The translations under genes were made by a program, and so were the position numbers. DNA of 64,000 bases from JABSOG01 sp041583135 (GTDB taxonomy: Bacteria > Pseudomonadota > Gammaproteobacteria > Enterobacterales > Alteromonadaceae): contig JBFHGJ010000006.1 of NCBI GenBank assembly GCA_041583135.1, positions 54,392 to 118,391 on the forward strand, in the 5' to 3' direction. Positions 10,501 to 18,986 of this stretch are shown piece after piece. The notes under the pieces were generated by a model. The model ran no database searches. It was not told where the DNA came from and was given only the letters and a program-made list of their open reading frames with translations. Within the stretch, counting starts at the first letter, position 1. Each line of letters begins with the position of its first letter.

Positions 10501-11097
10501 AAAGCCCGAGCGCGCTTCATTTTGCTTTTTAATCAACCAACCGTTATTGGCAATGACACCATCAACAATGTCTTTGACATCTTGGGTCACATCAAACTGG
10601 ATCACGCCGGAAATAATATTGCTGACATCAACCGAGGCAGTGACAGGACCTAGGTTACCTCCGGTCCAAGTGACCGTGCAGTCGTCGGTATTGTTGGTTA
10701 AATCCGAATCAGATGTACAATTCCATGTCACATTCTTTTCATCCCAGCCATCTAACAGCGGATGAATATCAACCAGAGCCGCCTTACCGTTGCCCCACTT
10801 GGCATCGTTGAAATTGACTTTAAAGGTGATATAGGCCGATTGAACATTGGTGCTGTTCAGGCCGTTTGTGATGAGTGTCGATAAATCAAATTTGGTGAGA
10901 ATACGTTGGGTGTTTGGGTCTTGCTCAAGGGACATTGCGTTTAGCGCGCCGAAGTTGGCATAAACATTGGTGCCTTTGGCTGATATTGCAGCATCTTGTG
11001 AGGCGCTTAATTCAACGATTTGAGCTTGTGCGGTGCCACCTAAGAACATGGCGGTGAACAGCGTAGAGTAGGCAAAAGCCTTAGACAGATTTTTCAT
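7510..11097 (-). CDS. Exported DNRLRE-domain protein with long tandem-repeat stalk
   Basis: 1195 aa with a clear N-terminal signal peptide cleaved after AQA (residues 1-25). Residues ~30-220 resemble a DNRLRE/CBM-like beta domain (conserved ASRES near its end). An Ig-like segment with a Cys pair follows, then a DMYLD...VYQKTAAGW segment with a short GQTGDPG collagen-like stretch, as in phage tail-fibre-like proteins. Next is NVGIGNPAPMAALDVAGN, a motif common in tail-fibre and adhesin proteins. The centre is a stalk of 17-residue TATTDMATVT-type units followed by 13-residue YVDTKTSGLAT-type units. The ~150-residue C-terminal domain has eight cysteines, probably disulphide-bonded. Likely a secreted or surface, possibly trimeric, fibre or adhesin. 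No sortase or autotransporter anchor is visible. Gene order gives no function. Confidence 0.8.
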   Translation of the reverse strand: MKNLSKAFAYSTLFTAMFLGGTAQAQIVELSASQDAAISAKGTNVYANFGALNAMSLEQDPNTQRILTKFDLSTLITNGLNSTNVQSAYITFKVNFNDAKWGNGKAALVDIHPLLDGWDEKNVTWNCTSDSDLTNNTDDCTVTWTGGNLGPVTASVDVSNIISGVIQFDVTQDVKDIVDGVIANNGWLIKKQNEARSGFLTLASRESADAPQLILNVDSAGNSTDVLPPEVTIATPASDFYLGEGPSEITAYYSDESGIGKVEVKYDGTIIAEANCIKTDSSISCPIPALTDGTHTVEVSVEEFTAGANGKTTTVTKNFIYYTPTTGSGATSRWFTGNGVPNDADGLEGDMYLDVASADVYQKTAAGWNFSTNIKGQTGDPGTSSWTDGAGQVTTAVNVGIGNPAPMAALDVAGNVIAAEPIVANHLTTKNYVDNLTANATSDMATLTAMNNAISTATTDMATVTATNTAISTATTDMATVTAMNNAIATATTDMATVTGTNAAIQTATTDMATLTAMNNAIATATTDMATVTGTNAAIQTATTDMATLTAMNNAIATATTDMATVTGTNAAITTATTDMATLTAMNNAIATATTDMATVTGTTTAIQDATADMATLTVMNDAIATATTDMATVTGTTTAIQTATTDMATLTAMNNAIATATTDMATVTGTTAAIQTATADMATVTGTNAAITTATQNLASTSYVDNSVSTATQGMATTSYVDTKTSGLASTGYVDTKTSGLASTGYVDNSVSTATQGMATTGYVDTKTSGLATTGYVDNSVSTATQGMATTGYVDTKTNGLASTSYVDTKTSGLATTGYVDTKTSGLATTGYVDTKTSGLATTGYVDTKTSGLATTGYVDTKTSGLATTGYVDNSVSTATQGMATTGYVDTKTSGLATTGYVDTKTSGLASTSYVDTKTSGLASTSYVDTKTTGLASTNYVDTKTTGLASTSYVDGKTNGLASTSYVDTKTNGLASTSYVDSKTNGLVSSTSMNSAIATATYDMATVTSTNTAISNATAPLASIDYVDAQVNAIAQSGRLTVYKADGVTKVGYFLNALSANCQGLIYSDIDTGQVQGLSELDCGKYSPSSVYYQSSDCSGPGFVSDYGRKTYTNRAGTTFYFVNHSDYNGGLPTQVEETGGQRTFWSAKSSGGQCGSASISMRSYSVLGTLVNEPQFCDPSVTLGVAGKACIVK
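8130..8999 (-). repeat. 39-bp coding tandem repeats (YVDTKTSGLATTG unit)
   Basis: About twenty units encode the 13-residue motif YVDTKTSGLATTG or close variants (S/N, S/T and Y/N changes). Four are replaced by the 17-residue form YVDNSVSTATQGMATTG. DNA copies in the middle of the array are nearly identical while those at both ends are more diverged, the pattern expected from unequal exchange or slippage in the centre. Confidence 0.9.
9000..9790 (-). repeat. 51-bp coding tandem repeats (TATTDMATxTxxNxAI unit)
   Basis: A series of 17-residue units alternates between TATTDMATLTAMNNAIA and TATTDMATVTGTNAAIQ forms, giving a 34-residue (102-bp) higher-order repeat. Hydrophobic positions recur regularly, consistent with a coiled or beta-helical trimeric stalk. 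This array and the 39-bp array join without a break. Confidence 0.9.
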
Positions 11098-11465
11098 AAC
11101 AACTGATTTCCGTAGTTACTGATTGCGTCATTCAATAATCTGCAAGCACACCATTGCCAGCAGATTTTCCTTTGGTACCGACGCTCAATATAACACCGTT
11201 TTGGTTAAATTCAAGCCTTATGAGATACACTTTTAATACAGAGGATACATATTGATACTTTCATATCACTCACTTTATGGTGTTAAACGTCGGCTTTAGC
11301 CAGTCAAAATCGGCGATCTGCCGGTAAATTCTCCACTTTAAACGTCACTGTCTCGCCCTTTGCCCTAGTGACATTGCCAAAGCGAGATAACATGGCGATA
11401 TAAATTGCGCACAAGATTTGCTATATTGCGGATGTGTCGATTGTCGTACTCAAGGAAATTGTAAA
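11098..11465. other. Divergent intergenic region
   Basis: 368 bp between the repeat-protein gene (minus) and the S9 peptidase gene (plus). It must contain promoters for both. No terminator, repeat or operator was recognised; TATATT at about 11430 is a possible -10 for the peptidase but no fitting -35 was found. Confidence 0.4.
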
Positions 11466-13415
11466 ATGCGGTTGTGTTTATTCATTTTTTGTTGGTTTAT
11501 TTCACTTAGCAGTGTTGCCCAAAACGCTAAAACCCCCCAATCCATCGAAAATTTTGCCAAATTTAATGTCTGGTCCGAGGTCAAGATCTCTCCCAGCGGC
11601 AAGTATCTCAGTGCCATCAACACCGCTTCTGGTAAGCGAGCACTGGTTTTATTCGATGCCAAAACCTACAAACCCATTCATTGGCTTAACTTTGGCACAC
11701 GAGGTCAAAGTGGTGAACATTTCTGGGGTAGCGACGAGCGCATTATTGTCGAAAAAGAATATCTCACCAATTACAAAGACCATCCTATCTCCTATGGCGA
11801 ATATTTTGCGGTGAACGCCGATGGTAGTCGGGATCGCTATATCTTCGGCGCCGATTTGAACGGTACCGGACGTACTCATAAGTCGATGTGGGGAAAAATG
11901 GTAGACCCAATGCCCGCAGACAATAAATACGCCCTGATCCTCGGCACCAAAATGAGTAACGTATTGGATTATCGCCCTGAATTGTACAAGGTCAATATAA
12001 GAACGGCATATTTATCAAAGCTGATGACTATCCCACTAAGAAACGCGCAAGTGCTGACCGATAGCCACCAAAATGTTCAGTTTGCCAGCGGATATGACGA
12101 CGACGACAACTATGTGTCAATGCTGTACAGACAAGGGGAATGGCTTAGCACCGCCGATCTGAATATCCAAAATGAAAGTTTCAATCCCATTGCGATAAAA
12201 GCCAATAGCAGTCAAGTTTACGCAACCTTTAGTGAAGCTGGAGGTCCGGCCGGTCTGTATCTTTTTGATCTAAATAATGGCAAAAAGACCAAAATCTATC
12301 AACACGATAAGGTGTCGATTGCAGAGGTCATGCTTGACCATCAAGGCAATGTCTATGCGGTTGCTTTAGATGACGGCTATCCAACAGTGGTCATTGTCGA
12401 TAAACACAACCCCGAAGCCAAATTACAGCACAAACTAAACACCCAATTTGCTGGTTTCAATGTGGACATCATCAGCCAAACCCTTGATGGCAATCGACGC
12501 ATTTTAAAAGTGTACAATCAGTTTTATCCCGGCGACTACTTCTTATACAACGTCGGCCAAAACAAGCTGGTACGTTTATTTCAAACGCGGCCTTGGGTCG
12601 ATCCACAAACCGCAGCCAATATGGTGCCTTTTTGGTTTAACAATCGCGAAGATCAACCGCTTCTTGGATACCTCACTCTTCCTCCCGGTATCGACAGTAT
12701 CGAGCAGGCCAAAAACCTCCCATTTGTCGTCAATGTTCACGGTGGCCCTCACGGCGTTAGAGACTACATGGGTTATGACAGTGAGAATCAATTGTATGCC
12801 AGCCATGGTATCGCGGTACTGCAAGTCAACTATCGAGGTTCCGGCGGGTTTGGTTGGCAATTTGAGGCTGCAGGATACCGGCACTGGGGCGACAAGGTAC
12901 AATACGACATTATCGATGGCATCAATGCGCTTGTCACCAAAGGCGTTGCCGATAAGAATAGACTGTGCATACTAGGCTATAGTTTTGGTGGTTATTCGGC
13001 CCTACAAAGTGCGATTTTGGCCCCTGATCTGTTTCAATGTAGTATCGGGATTGTCGGCGTATATGATTTGGCGTTAATGCATGAAGTTGGCAACATCCAA
13101 AAGCGTAGCATCGGTCGAACCTACCTCGATGACGTCATAGGAAATGATGAAAAAGCACTACGCGCGGCGTCACCTGTCTACCACCTTGATAAACTCAAAT
13201 CGGCAGTGATGCTCATTCACGGCGGCAAAGACAAACGGGTGCCCCTCGAACACGCCGAAGCGCTAAAAGAAGGTCTCGATAAGCGTGGCCTGCCCTATCA
13301 ATGGCTGGTGATAGACAAAGAAGGACATGGCTTTTATAAACCGCAAAACCGTGAACTTGTGCTGCTGAAAACCTTGACCTTTCTACAACAGCACCTCGGC
13401 CTAAAACCACAGTAG
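11466..13415 (+). CDS. Secreted S9-family prolyl oligopeptidase-like serine peptidase
   Basis: 649 aa from ATG 11466, which has AAGGA upstream and starts a signal peptide (hydrophobic to SLSSVAQ); an in-frame ATG at 11418 would add 16 hydrophilic residues and is less likely. The N-terminal ~390 residues form the beta-propeller region. The C-terminal alpha/beta-hydrolase domain has the catalytic triad S506 (GYSFGGY), D589 (HGGKDKRV) and H621 (EGHGFY). The HGGPHG motif upstream forms the oxyanion region. The family cleaves short peptides, usually after Pro or Ala; location here is periplasmic or outside the cell. It stands alone, with its own terminator shared with the converging RND operon. 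It may be unrelated to the pigment cluster. Confidence 0.93.
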   Translation: MRLCLFIFCWFISLSSVAQNAKTPQSIENFAKFNVWSEVKISPSGKYLSAINTASGKRALVLFDAKTYKPIHWLNFGTRGQSGEHFWGSDERIIVEKEYLTNYKDHPISYGEYFAVNADGSRDRYIFGADLNGTGRTHKSMWGKMVDPMPADNKYALILGTKMSNVLDYRPELYKVNIRTAYLSKLMTIPLRNAQVLTDSHQNVQFASGYDDDDNYVSMLYRQGEWLSTADLNIQNESFNPIAIKANSSQVYATFSEAGGPAGLYLFDLNNGKKTKIYQHDKVSIAEVMLDHQGNVYAVALDDGYPTVVIVDKHNPEAKLQHKLNTQFAGFNVDIISQTLDGNRRILKVYNQFYPGDYFLYNVGQNKLVRLFQTRPWVDPQTAANMVPFWFNNREDQPLLGYLTLPPGIDSIEQAKNLPFVVNVHGGPHGVRDYMGYDSENQLYASHGIAVLQVNYRGSGGFGWQFEAAGYRHWGDKVQYDIIDGINALVTKGVADKNRLCILGYSFGGYSALQSAILAPDLFQCSIGIVGVYDLALMHEVGNIQKRSIGRTYLDDVIGNDEKALRAASPVYHLDKLKSAVMLIHGGKDKRVPLEHAEALKEGLDKRGLPYQWLVIDKEGHGFYKPQNRELVLLKTLTFLQQHLGLKPQ

Positions 13416-13426
13416 TCCGATATAAA

Positions 13427-13462
13427 AAAGGTGCCTTGAAATCAAGCTTTCAAGGCACCTTT
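13427..13462. terminator. Bidirectional intrinsic terminator
   Basis: A perfect 15-bp stem: 13427-13441 pairs with 13448-13462 around the six-base loop TCAAGC. On the minus strand the stem ends in a run of six T, a strong terminator for the RND operon; on the plus strand it follows the S9 peptidase stop codon by 11 bp. Confidence 0.9.
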
Positions 13463-13482
13463 GGCTTCCCGGAGAAGGATGC

Positions 13483-16400
13483 TCAGTGCGCTTTTGCCAG
13501 AGGCAGAGCCGTCGAAGGAGCAACTTCAACAACGGTTTGCGGCGCTCTGGTTTTAGCGATCAACAGGTAAAAGGTCGGTAGTACAAACAAGGTAAACACG
13601 GTGCCGATCGCCATCCCCGCCACTAAGATAATGCCGATACTGTTACGGGATTGCGCCCCGGCACCACTGACCAAAACCAAGGGGAAATGGCCAAGAACGG
13701 TAGCAGCCGTCGTCATCAGTATTGGTCTTAGCCGAGTGGTCGCCGCGCCAATGACCGAGTCGAGTTTGTTTTGCCCCTGTTGTTGTAAATGGTTGGCGAA
13801 CTCCACAATCAAAATGCCGTTTTTGGCAATGAGTCCTACCAGCGTTACCAAGCCTATTTGCGAATAGATATTGATGGTGGTCAACTCGATAAACGGCAAC
13901 ATCAACGCCCCTGCCAGTGCCAACGGCACACAGCCGAGCAAGATGACCAGTGGGTCGCGATAGCTGTTAAATTGCACCACCAACACCAGGTAGACGATCA
14001 GCATAGATACCGCCATGACACTCAGCAATGAGTTCCCTTCTTTGCGCAATTGTCTCGACTCTCCTGCATAATCAACACTATATGTCGGCGGTAAAATCTC
14101 CTGCGCCGCCTTTTCCAGCGCCCTTAGCGCGCTTTCTTTGGTTCTGCCCGGCAGTACGCCACCGTACACTCTAAACGCATTTTGCTGACCAAAGGTACCC
14201 AGTTGACGCGGTACGGTGATCCAATTAAGTTCAGTGAACGCGGCGGCACTGATCATTGCACCGCTTGGGGTTTTGATGTTGAGTGACAGCAACTGTTCAG
14301 GATCGCTACTAACCTGTGCATTGGCAATCGGGATCACCTGATAGGCTTTGCCATTGGCATCAAAACGGTTAACGTAGTTATTGGACAAATAGATCCCCAG
14401 CTGACGGCTCACATCCGCCACCGTCATACCGAGATCGGCAATTTTCTGGCGGTCAAACTTGACCTCTATCTGTGGCAAATCGATTTTCAAATCGGTATCG
14501 GCATACAAAAACTCGCCACTGGCAAAGGCCGCGCCCACCAATTTATCGGCGTACTGCTTCATTTGGTCGTAGTTGTCGGTCGATTTGACCACAAACTCAA
14601 TGTCGAATTGCCCGGCAGTCGGCAGTGGCGGCGGCATGATTGGCAGCGGATCTAGCCCTTCACTTTGTGCCAAGATGCCATAAACCTGACCCACTTTTTG
14701 TGCTGTGGTAAAGTCGCGTTCGTCGGCAGGCACAAACTCAACACCGCCAAAGCCGCCATTGACAAAAATGTTCTGCCACATCTGGTGCGCGCCATCGATG
14801 CTCAGCAATTTATCTACAACAGGCCGTAAATGGGTTTCGTTATATGCCAATGACGAATCCGGCGGCGACTGCACCAGCACAAAAATTTGCGACTGATCTT
14901 CTGTCGGCGCCAACTCCTTGGCCGATTGCTGATAAAAAGGCACCACCATTGCGCTCAACACAATAGCACCAACAACAATCTGCCAGCGCCATTTTAAAAC
15001 CGCTCTGAGCCATACCCCATAGCCGTTAGCCATACGCTCAAAACCTTGGTTGATTTTAACGGTCAACCATCCCTCTTGGCCCCCCTCAGGAGAGACTCTA
15101 GCGCTCATAATAGGCGATAGTGTGATGGCGACGATACCAGAGATGGTTACCGCGATAGCCAAGCTAAAGGCAAACTCTTTAAACAGTACACCGGTAAGCC
15201 CCGATAAAAAGCCGATGGGGGCATAGACAAAAGCCAGTGTCAGTGTCATCGAAATGATCGGTAACAGCAACTCCCTTGAGCTGGTCAGGGCTGCCTGCGT
15301 TCGACTCATGCCGTTACGCATATGGCGCGATACATTCTCGACAACCACAATGGCATCATCAACCACCAGACCAACAGACAGCACGACCGCCAACACCGTC
15401 AACAAGTTGAGTGAAAAGCCCACCAGCGACATCGCGGCCACTGCACCTAAAATGGATATCGGAATGGTCACCAAAGGCACCAAAGCCGTTCTAAACGACC
15501 CCATCATAAACAGCACCACAATGCCGACCAATATGACGGTTTCAAATAAGGTGGTAAAGATCTCTTTGAGCGCGTCGCGCATATACAAAGTGCCGTCATA
15601 GGCAAAGTTAATGCGCATCCCTTGCGGCAATACCGGGTTTATCTCATCGATAACCCGGTAAAGGGCATCACCGACATCGATTTCATTGGCTCCGGGAAGC
15701 GGCCATACCGCAATATACACGGTATCTTGCTGGTTTAAGCGGGCGGATACCGCCGGCGCTTCATTTTGCAGTTCAACCCGTGCCACATCTTTGAGATAAA
15801 TCGTGTCATCACCCAACCTTTTGACCACCAAATGGTCAAAGTCCGGCTTGCCGCTGAACTGGGTATTGGCCACCAAATCGATGCGTTGTTGATTGGTTTC
15901 GGTATAGCCCAAGGTCGATATCACGTTATTGTCGGCCAGTGCGCCGTACACTTCATCAGCGCTGATATTAAGCACAGCCATGCGCTCTACATCCAGCCAC
16001 ACCCGCATCGCCGGGGTTCTGCGCCCTTCAATATCGGCCAATCGCACGCCATCGATGGTATTAATGATAGGCGTTACCTGACGGGTCAGGTAATCGGTCA
16101 AATGAGACAACTCGACACCCGGCGCTTCGACATTTAAGTAAAACAGCGCATGGGGTCTGTCGGTTCTGCTGACGGTCACCACAGGATCTTCGGCTCCGGG
16201 CGGCAACTCATAAGCCACTTGCGACAATTTGGTATTCAACTCAGCCAGCGCTCTGGTACTGTCTTCATTGAGCTTAAGCCAAGCGGTTACGGTACTTTGT
16301 CCGGCTTTGGTAATGGAATCGACGTACTCGACACCGGGCACTGTTGCCGCCACCCGCTCAATCGGCTCACTGATAAACCCTTTGACCACATTGGCCGAAG

Positions 16401-16581
16401 CGCCAATGTAAGTGGTTTGTATCACCAAGGATGAGTTTTCTATCTTTGGAAACTGCAAGACAGGAATACTTTTGGCCGACCAAAGTCCAGCGATGCAGAT
16501 CACCACCGACAAAATAACCGCCAGCACCGGTTTCCGCACAAAAATATCCATCAGGTAAGACTTTTGGCTATTGTCACTCAT
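13483..16581 (-). CDS. RND efflux transporter, HAE1 type (inner-membrane pump)
   Basis: 1032 aa, typical for AcrB/MdtB-like pumps. The N-terminus (FVRKPVLAVILSVVICIAG) is TM1. The proton-relay motif of TM4 is present as GLVVDDAIVVVEN (residues ~403-415), with the two Asp intact. The two large periplasmic loops and 12 membrane segments are recognisable. It uses the proton gradient to export small molecules from the periplasm through an outer-membrane channel, which is not encoded here. Its ATG overlaps the adaptor stop by 4 bp, so the two are translationally coupled. As last gene of the indC operon it probably exports the pathway product or protects the producer; specificity cannot be read. 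Confidence 0.95.
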   Translation of the reverse strand: MSDNSQKSYLMDIFVRKPVLAVILSVVICIAGLWSAKSIPVLQFPKIENSSLVIQTTYIGASANVVKGFISEPIERVAATVPGVEYVDSITKAGQSTVTAWLKLNEDSTRALAELNTKLSQVAYELPPGAEDPVVTVSRTDRPHALFYLNVEAPGVELSHLTDYLTRQVTPIINTIDGVRLADIEGRRTPAMRVWLDVERMAVLNISADEVYGALADNNVISTLGYTETNQQRIDLVANTQFSGKPDFDHLVVKRLGDDTIYLKDVARVELQNEAPAVSARLNQQDTVYIAVWPLPGANEIDVGDALYRVIDEINPVLPQGMRINFAYDGTLYMRDALKEIFTTLFETVILVGIVVLFMMGSFRTALVPLVTIPISILGAVAAMSLVGFSLNLLTVLAVVLSVGLVVDDAIVVVENVSRHMRNGMSRTQAALTSSRELLLPIISMTLTLAFVYAPIGFLSGLTGVLFKEFAFSLAIAVTISGIVAITLSPIMSARVSPEGGQEGWLTVKINQGFERMANGYGVWLRAVLKWRWQIVVGAIVLSAMVVPFYQQSAKELAPTEDQSQIFVLVQSPPDSSLAYNETHLRPVVDKLLSIDGAHQMWQNIFVNGGFGGVEFVPADERDFTTAQKVGQVYGILAQSEGLDPLPIMPPPLPTAGQFDIEFVVKSTDNYDQMKQYADKLVGAAFASGEFLYADTDLKIDLPQIEVKFDRQKIADLGMTVADVSRQLGIYLSNNYVNRFDANGKAYQVIPIANAQVSSDPEQLLSLNIKTPSGAMISAAAFTELNWITVPRQLGTFGQQNAFRVYGGVLPGRTKESALRALEKAAQEILPPTYSVDYAGESRQLRKEGNSLLSVMAVSMLIVYLVLVVQFNSYRDPLVILLGCVPLALAGALMLPFIELTTINIYSQIGLVTLVGLIAKNGILIVEFANHLQQQGQNKLDSVIGAATTRLRPILMTTAATVLGHFPLVLVSGAGAQSRNSIGIILVAGMAIGTVFTLFVLPTFYLLIAKTRAPQTVVEVAPSTALPLAKAH

Positions 16582-17663
16582 AGCTTGCTCCTACCCTTTT
16601 CATCTTGCTGTGCAAAAAACACCTTTAGCCCTGGGCGTAATTTGAAAGAGCCTTTACCGGCGATCAGGCTGCCTTCATTTAACCCTTGGTCGATGATCAC
16701 CAAGTCATCAACCCTATCGCCCAGAACCACATTTTGTTTATGGGCGCGATAATCACCTTTTTCATCGGCTTTAAGCAAATAGACAAAACTGCCCAGCTGT
16801 GAACGGTTCACTGCAATTTCCGGCACTGCCACCTGATATTGCTTAGCTGAGGTAGGTAAGGTCACCTTGACCAACTGATTGTGTTTGAGCAGACCGCCTT
16901 GATTTTCAACCACCGCACGATACCTCAGATGACGCGACTCGCTTGAGAGCATCGGCTCAATCGACACGACCTCGGCGCTTAACTGCTGCTGTTCGCTGCC
17001 AATCATCACCTGTTGACCAATACTCAACTGGCTGTATACCTGTGGTACGCTAAAATCGACCCAGATCCGATGGTCTTCGCCAATGAGGTAGGTCAATTGC
17101 GTGTTTTGCTCTAGGTATTGACCCACTTGCAGATCATGTATCCCAACTCTGGCAGTAAAAGGCGCGATCAGGGTTTTCTTATCGATGTACGATTGAAACA
17201 ACGCCACTTGAGATTGCGCGCTATGAAGATTCGCCAATGCCTGATCGACCGCTTCTTCGCTGATCTTGTTTTGCTCACGCAGCTTTTGATAGCGCGCCAA
17301 CGTTTTGTTGTAGAGGGTAACGTTACTTTTGGCGGCAATCAGACGAGCCTGTTCTTCACTGTGATCCAGCGCCAATAATAGCTGACCTTGTTGCACCAAA
17401 TCGCCCGAGGCAAAATTCAATGTCGCAATTTTACCGGCCAATTCATTGGACAGGGCTATCACTGAAATCGCCTGTAGTTGGCCATTGACCGTAGTGGTTT
17501 GTTGATGCGCGGTCATGACCGCTTTGGCCAATTGTACACTGGCGGCAGGCTCCGCCCCCGACTGCTGGGCATTCGCTTGATTCAATACGTCTTTATAGCC
17601 AAACAAACTTAACACCACGGCGCCAACAAAGACGCCACTGACCAACCATCGTATAATACTCAT
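16578..17663 (-). CDS. RND efflux periplasmic adaptor (membrane fusion protein)
   Basis: 361 aa. The N-terminal membrane anchor/signal (residues ~5-25) is followed by a lipoyl half-motif (GKIATLNFASGDLVQQGQLLLALD), a coiled-coil hairpin (~95-155), the second lipoyl half (APFTARVGIHDLQVGQYL) and beta-barrel/MP domains. The order is that of AcrA/MexA-type adaptors. It links the inner-membrane pump to an outer-membrane channel. It lies 40 bp after psuG with its own Shine-Dalgarno (GGAGAAG) and overlaps the pump gene by 4 bp. Being downstream of indC-psuG it belongs to the pigment operon, a context normal for an exporter but not proof of substrate. Confidence 0.95.
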   Translation of the reverse strand: MSIIRWLVSGVFVGAVVLSLFGYKDVLNQANAQQSGAEPAASVQLAKAVMTAHQQTTTVNGQLQAISVIALSNELAGKIATLNFASGDLVQQGQLLLALDHSEEQARLIAAKSNVTLYNKTLARYQKLREQNKISEEAVDQALANLHSAQSQVALFQSYIDKKTLIAPFTARVGIHDLQVGQYLEQNTQLTYLIGEDHRIWVDFSVPQVYSQLSIGQQVMIGSEQQQLSAEVVSIEPMLSSESRHLRYRAVVENQGGLLKHNQLVKVTLPTSAKQYQVAVPEIAVNRSQLGSFVYLLKADEKGDYRAHKQNVVLGDRVDDLVIIDQGLNEGSLIAGKGSFKLRPGLKVFFAQQDEKGRSKL

Positions 17664-17703
17664 TGTTCTTCTCCAGGAATTGCACTCATCGGTTGAACGC
17701 AGC

Positions 17704-18663
17704 CTAAGCTGCGGGTTTCACCGTTTTATCAAGATGATTCAGTTCACTGTGCGCTTTGGCAAGCGTACCGGCCACCTCTGCGGTATTGACCAAAACCGCC
17801 GAGTTGGCTGTTGCCGTACGACCCTGAGTCACGCGCTCAATCGACTTCATAATGAACTTGGTCAATCCATTGCCACTGATCCCCTGTGCGTGCGCTTGTG
17901 CTACCGCCTTTTCGATCTCGCCGTTGACCTCATCTGAGTCAATGGCATCCTCAGGTTTGGTCGGCGTCGCGACCAGCACGCTCGAATGATTGCCCAGCGC
18001 CCAGTGGGTTTGGATGATCCGCGCCACCTGCGCCGCCTCATCGATGCGATGGGGCGCCTTAAATCCGCTAGAGCGACAATAAAACGCCGGAAAATCATCA
18101 AAGCGATAGCTAAGTACCGGCACGCATTGGGTTTCTAAAAACTCTAAGGTTAAACCCAGATCCAATATGTTCTTGGCGCCAGCACACACCACAGCCACTT
18201 TGGCGCGCGTAAACTGGATTAGATCCGACGAGATATCCATGGTTTGCTGGGCACCACGGTGCACACCACCGATACCGGCAGATGAGAAAAAGGCAATGCC
18301 TGCCAATTCGCTCGCCACCACAGACGACGCTACGGTCGTCGCACCCAGTTGACCACTGGCCAATACCACCGGCAGATCGCGACTACTGACCTTAGGAATG
18401 CCTTTTTCCAACGCCAAACGCTCAATCAACTGATCGTCGATACCGACATAGAAGCGACCTTGGTCAATGGCAATGGTCGCAGGGATGGCACCACCCTTTC
18501 TCACCGCCGCTTCGACATTTTTGGCAGTTTCGATGTTTTGCGGGTAATCGAGACCATGAGAGATCACGTTTGATTCCAGCGCCACCAGCGGCGCACCTTG
18601 GTTAAGGGCATCGGCAACTTCTTCGCTTAAGATAAGTTCAATGCCATTTCTATTGATTTTCAT
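17704..18663 (-). CDS. psuG: Pseudouridine-5'-phosphate glycosidase family protein (IndA-like)
   Basis: 319 aa, full family length. PsuG reversibly splits pseudouridine 5'-phosphate into uracil and ribose 5-phosphate, making or breaking a C-C glycosidic bond. Family segments seen: [17 protein letters not shown] near residue 27, the GAIPATIAI strand, [42 protein letters not shown], and [15 protein letters not shown] near the C-terminus; the catalytic Lys and metal-binding Asp regions appear intact. Homologues called IndA sit beside indigoidine synthetases in many bacteria. In the Streptomyces minimycin pathway (from memory) the homologue acts as a C-glycoside synthase. The usual partner IndB (HAD phosphatase) is not in this window. 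Start supported by AAGGA 7 bp upstream. Confidence 0.93.
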   Translation of the reverse strand: MKINRNGIELILSEEVADALNQGAPLVALESNVISHGLDYPQNIETAKNVEAAVRKGGAIPATIAIDQGRFYVGIDDQLIERLALEKGIPKVSSRDLPVVLASGQLGATTVASSVVASELAGIAFFSSAGIGGVHRGAQQTMDISSDLIQFTRAKVAVVCAGAKNILDLGLTLEFLETQCVPVLSYRFDDFPAFYCRSSGFKAPHRIDEAAQVARIIQTHWALGNHSSVLVATPTKPEDAIDSDEVNGEIEKAVAQAHAQGISGNGLTKFIMKSIERVTQGRTATANSAVLVNTAEVAGTLAKAHSELNHLDKTVKPAA

Positions 18664-18678
18664 TTCATTGTCCTTCTA

Positions 18679-18720
18679 GAGCACCTCTTTGTTTTTACGC
18701 ACAAAAACGAAAAGGTGCTC
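18679..18720 (-). other. Long inverted repeat inside the indC operon
   Basis: GAGCACCT (18679-18686) pairs with AGGTGCTC (18713-18720), and GTTTTT pairs with AAAAAC further in. The result is an almost continuous 18-bp stem in the mRNA between the tautomerase and psuG. It lacks a following T-tract, so it probably sets mRNA stability or processing, and so the ratio of IndC to downstream proteins, rather than ending transcription. Confidence 0.7.
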
Positions 18721-18750
18721 GTCACTTATAATTTCATGCCCAACGAGAGC

Positions 18751-18975
18751 CTAATAATTTGGAGCTTTGCACAGCAACTGAGCACGGCCGACGATCTCCG
18801 GCTGATATACCTTGGCCTGCCAATGCTCCGGCGCCACCGGTTCAAGGGCAATCGACACACAATCTGACGGGCAACCAAATACCTGTTGAATGACCTTGGT
18901 CACTTCACTGCTCAACAACGCCTGCTTAGCGGCGTCCACCTCTGTGGTAAAGAACTTGACGTTCACATGAGGCAT
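18751..18975 (-). CDS. 4-oxalocrotonate tautomerase family protein, PptA/YdcE-like
   Basis: 74 aa, close to the 77 aa of E. coli PptA. After Met removal the N-terminus is Pro (MPHVNVKFF), the catalytic base of the tautomerase superfamily. The middle (SIALEPVAPEHWQAKVY) parallels the PptA segment SIALQQIQPESWQAIWD. Such enzymes interconvert keto and enol or imine and enamine forms. The ATG follows AAGGAGG at ideal spacing, and that Shine-Dalgarno overlaps the indC stop, so the two are tightly coupled (12-bp gap). A role in tautomerising the cyclised glutamine product of IndC (5-amino-pyridine-2,6-dione) before dimerisation or diversion is an inference. It is not one of the standard indA/indB genes. 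Confidence 0.85.
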   Translation of the reverse strand: MPHVNVKFFTTEVDAAKQALLSSEVTKVIQQVFGCPSDCVSIALEPVAPEHWQAKVYQPEIVGRAQLLCKAPNY

Positions 18976-18986
18976 ACTGCTCCTCC

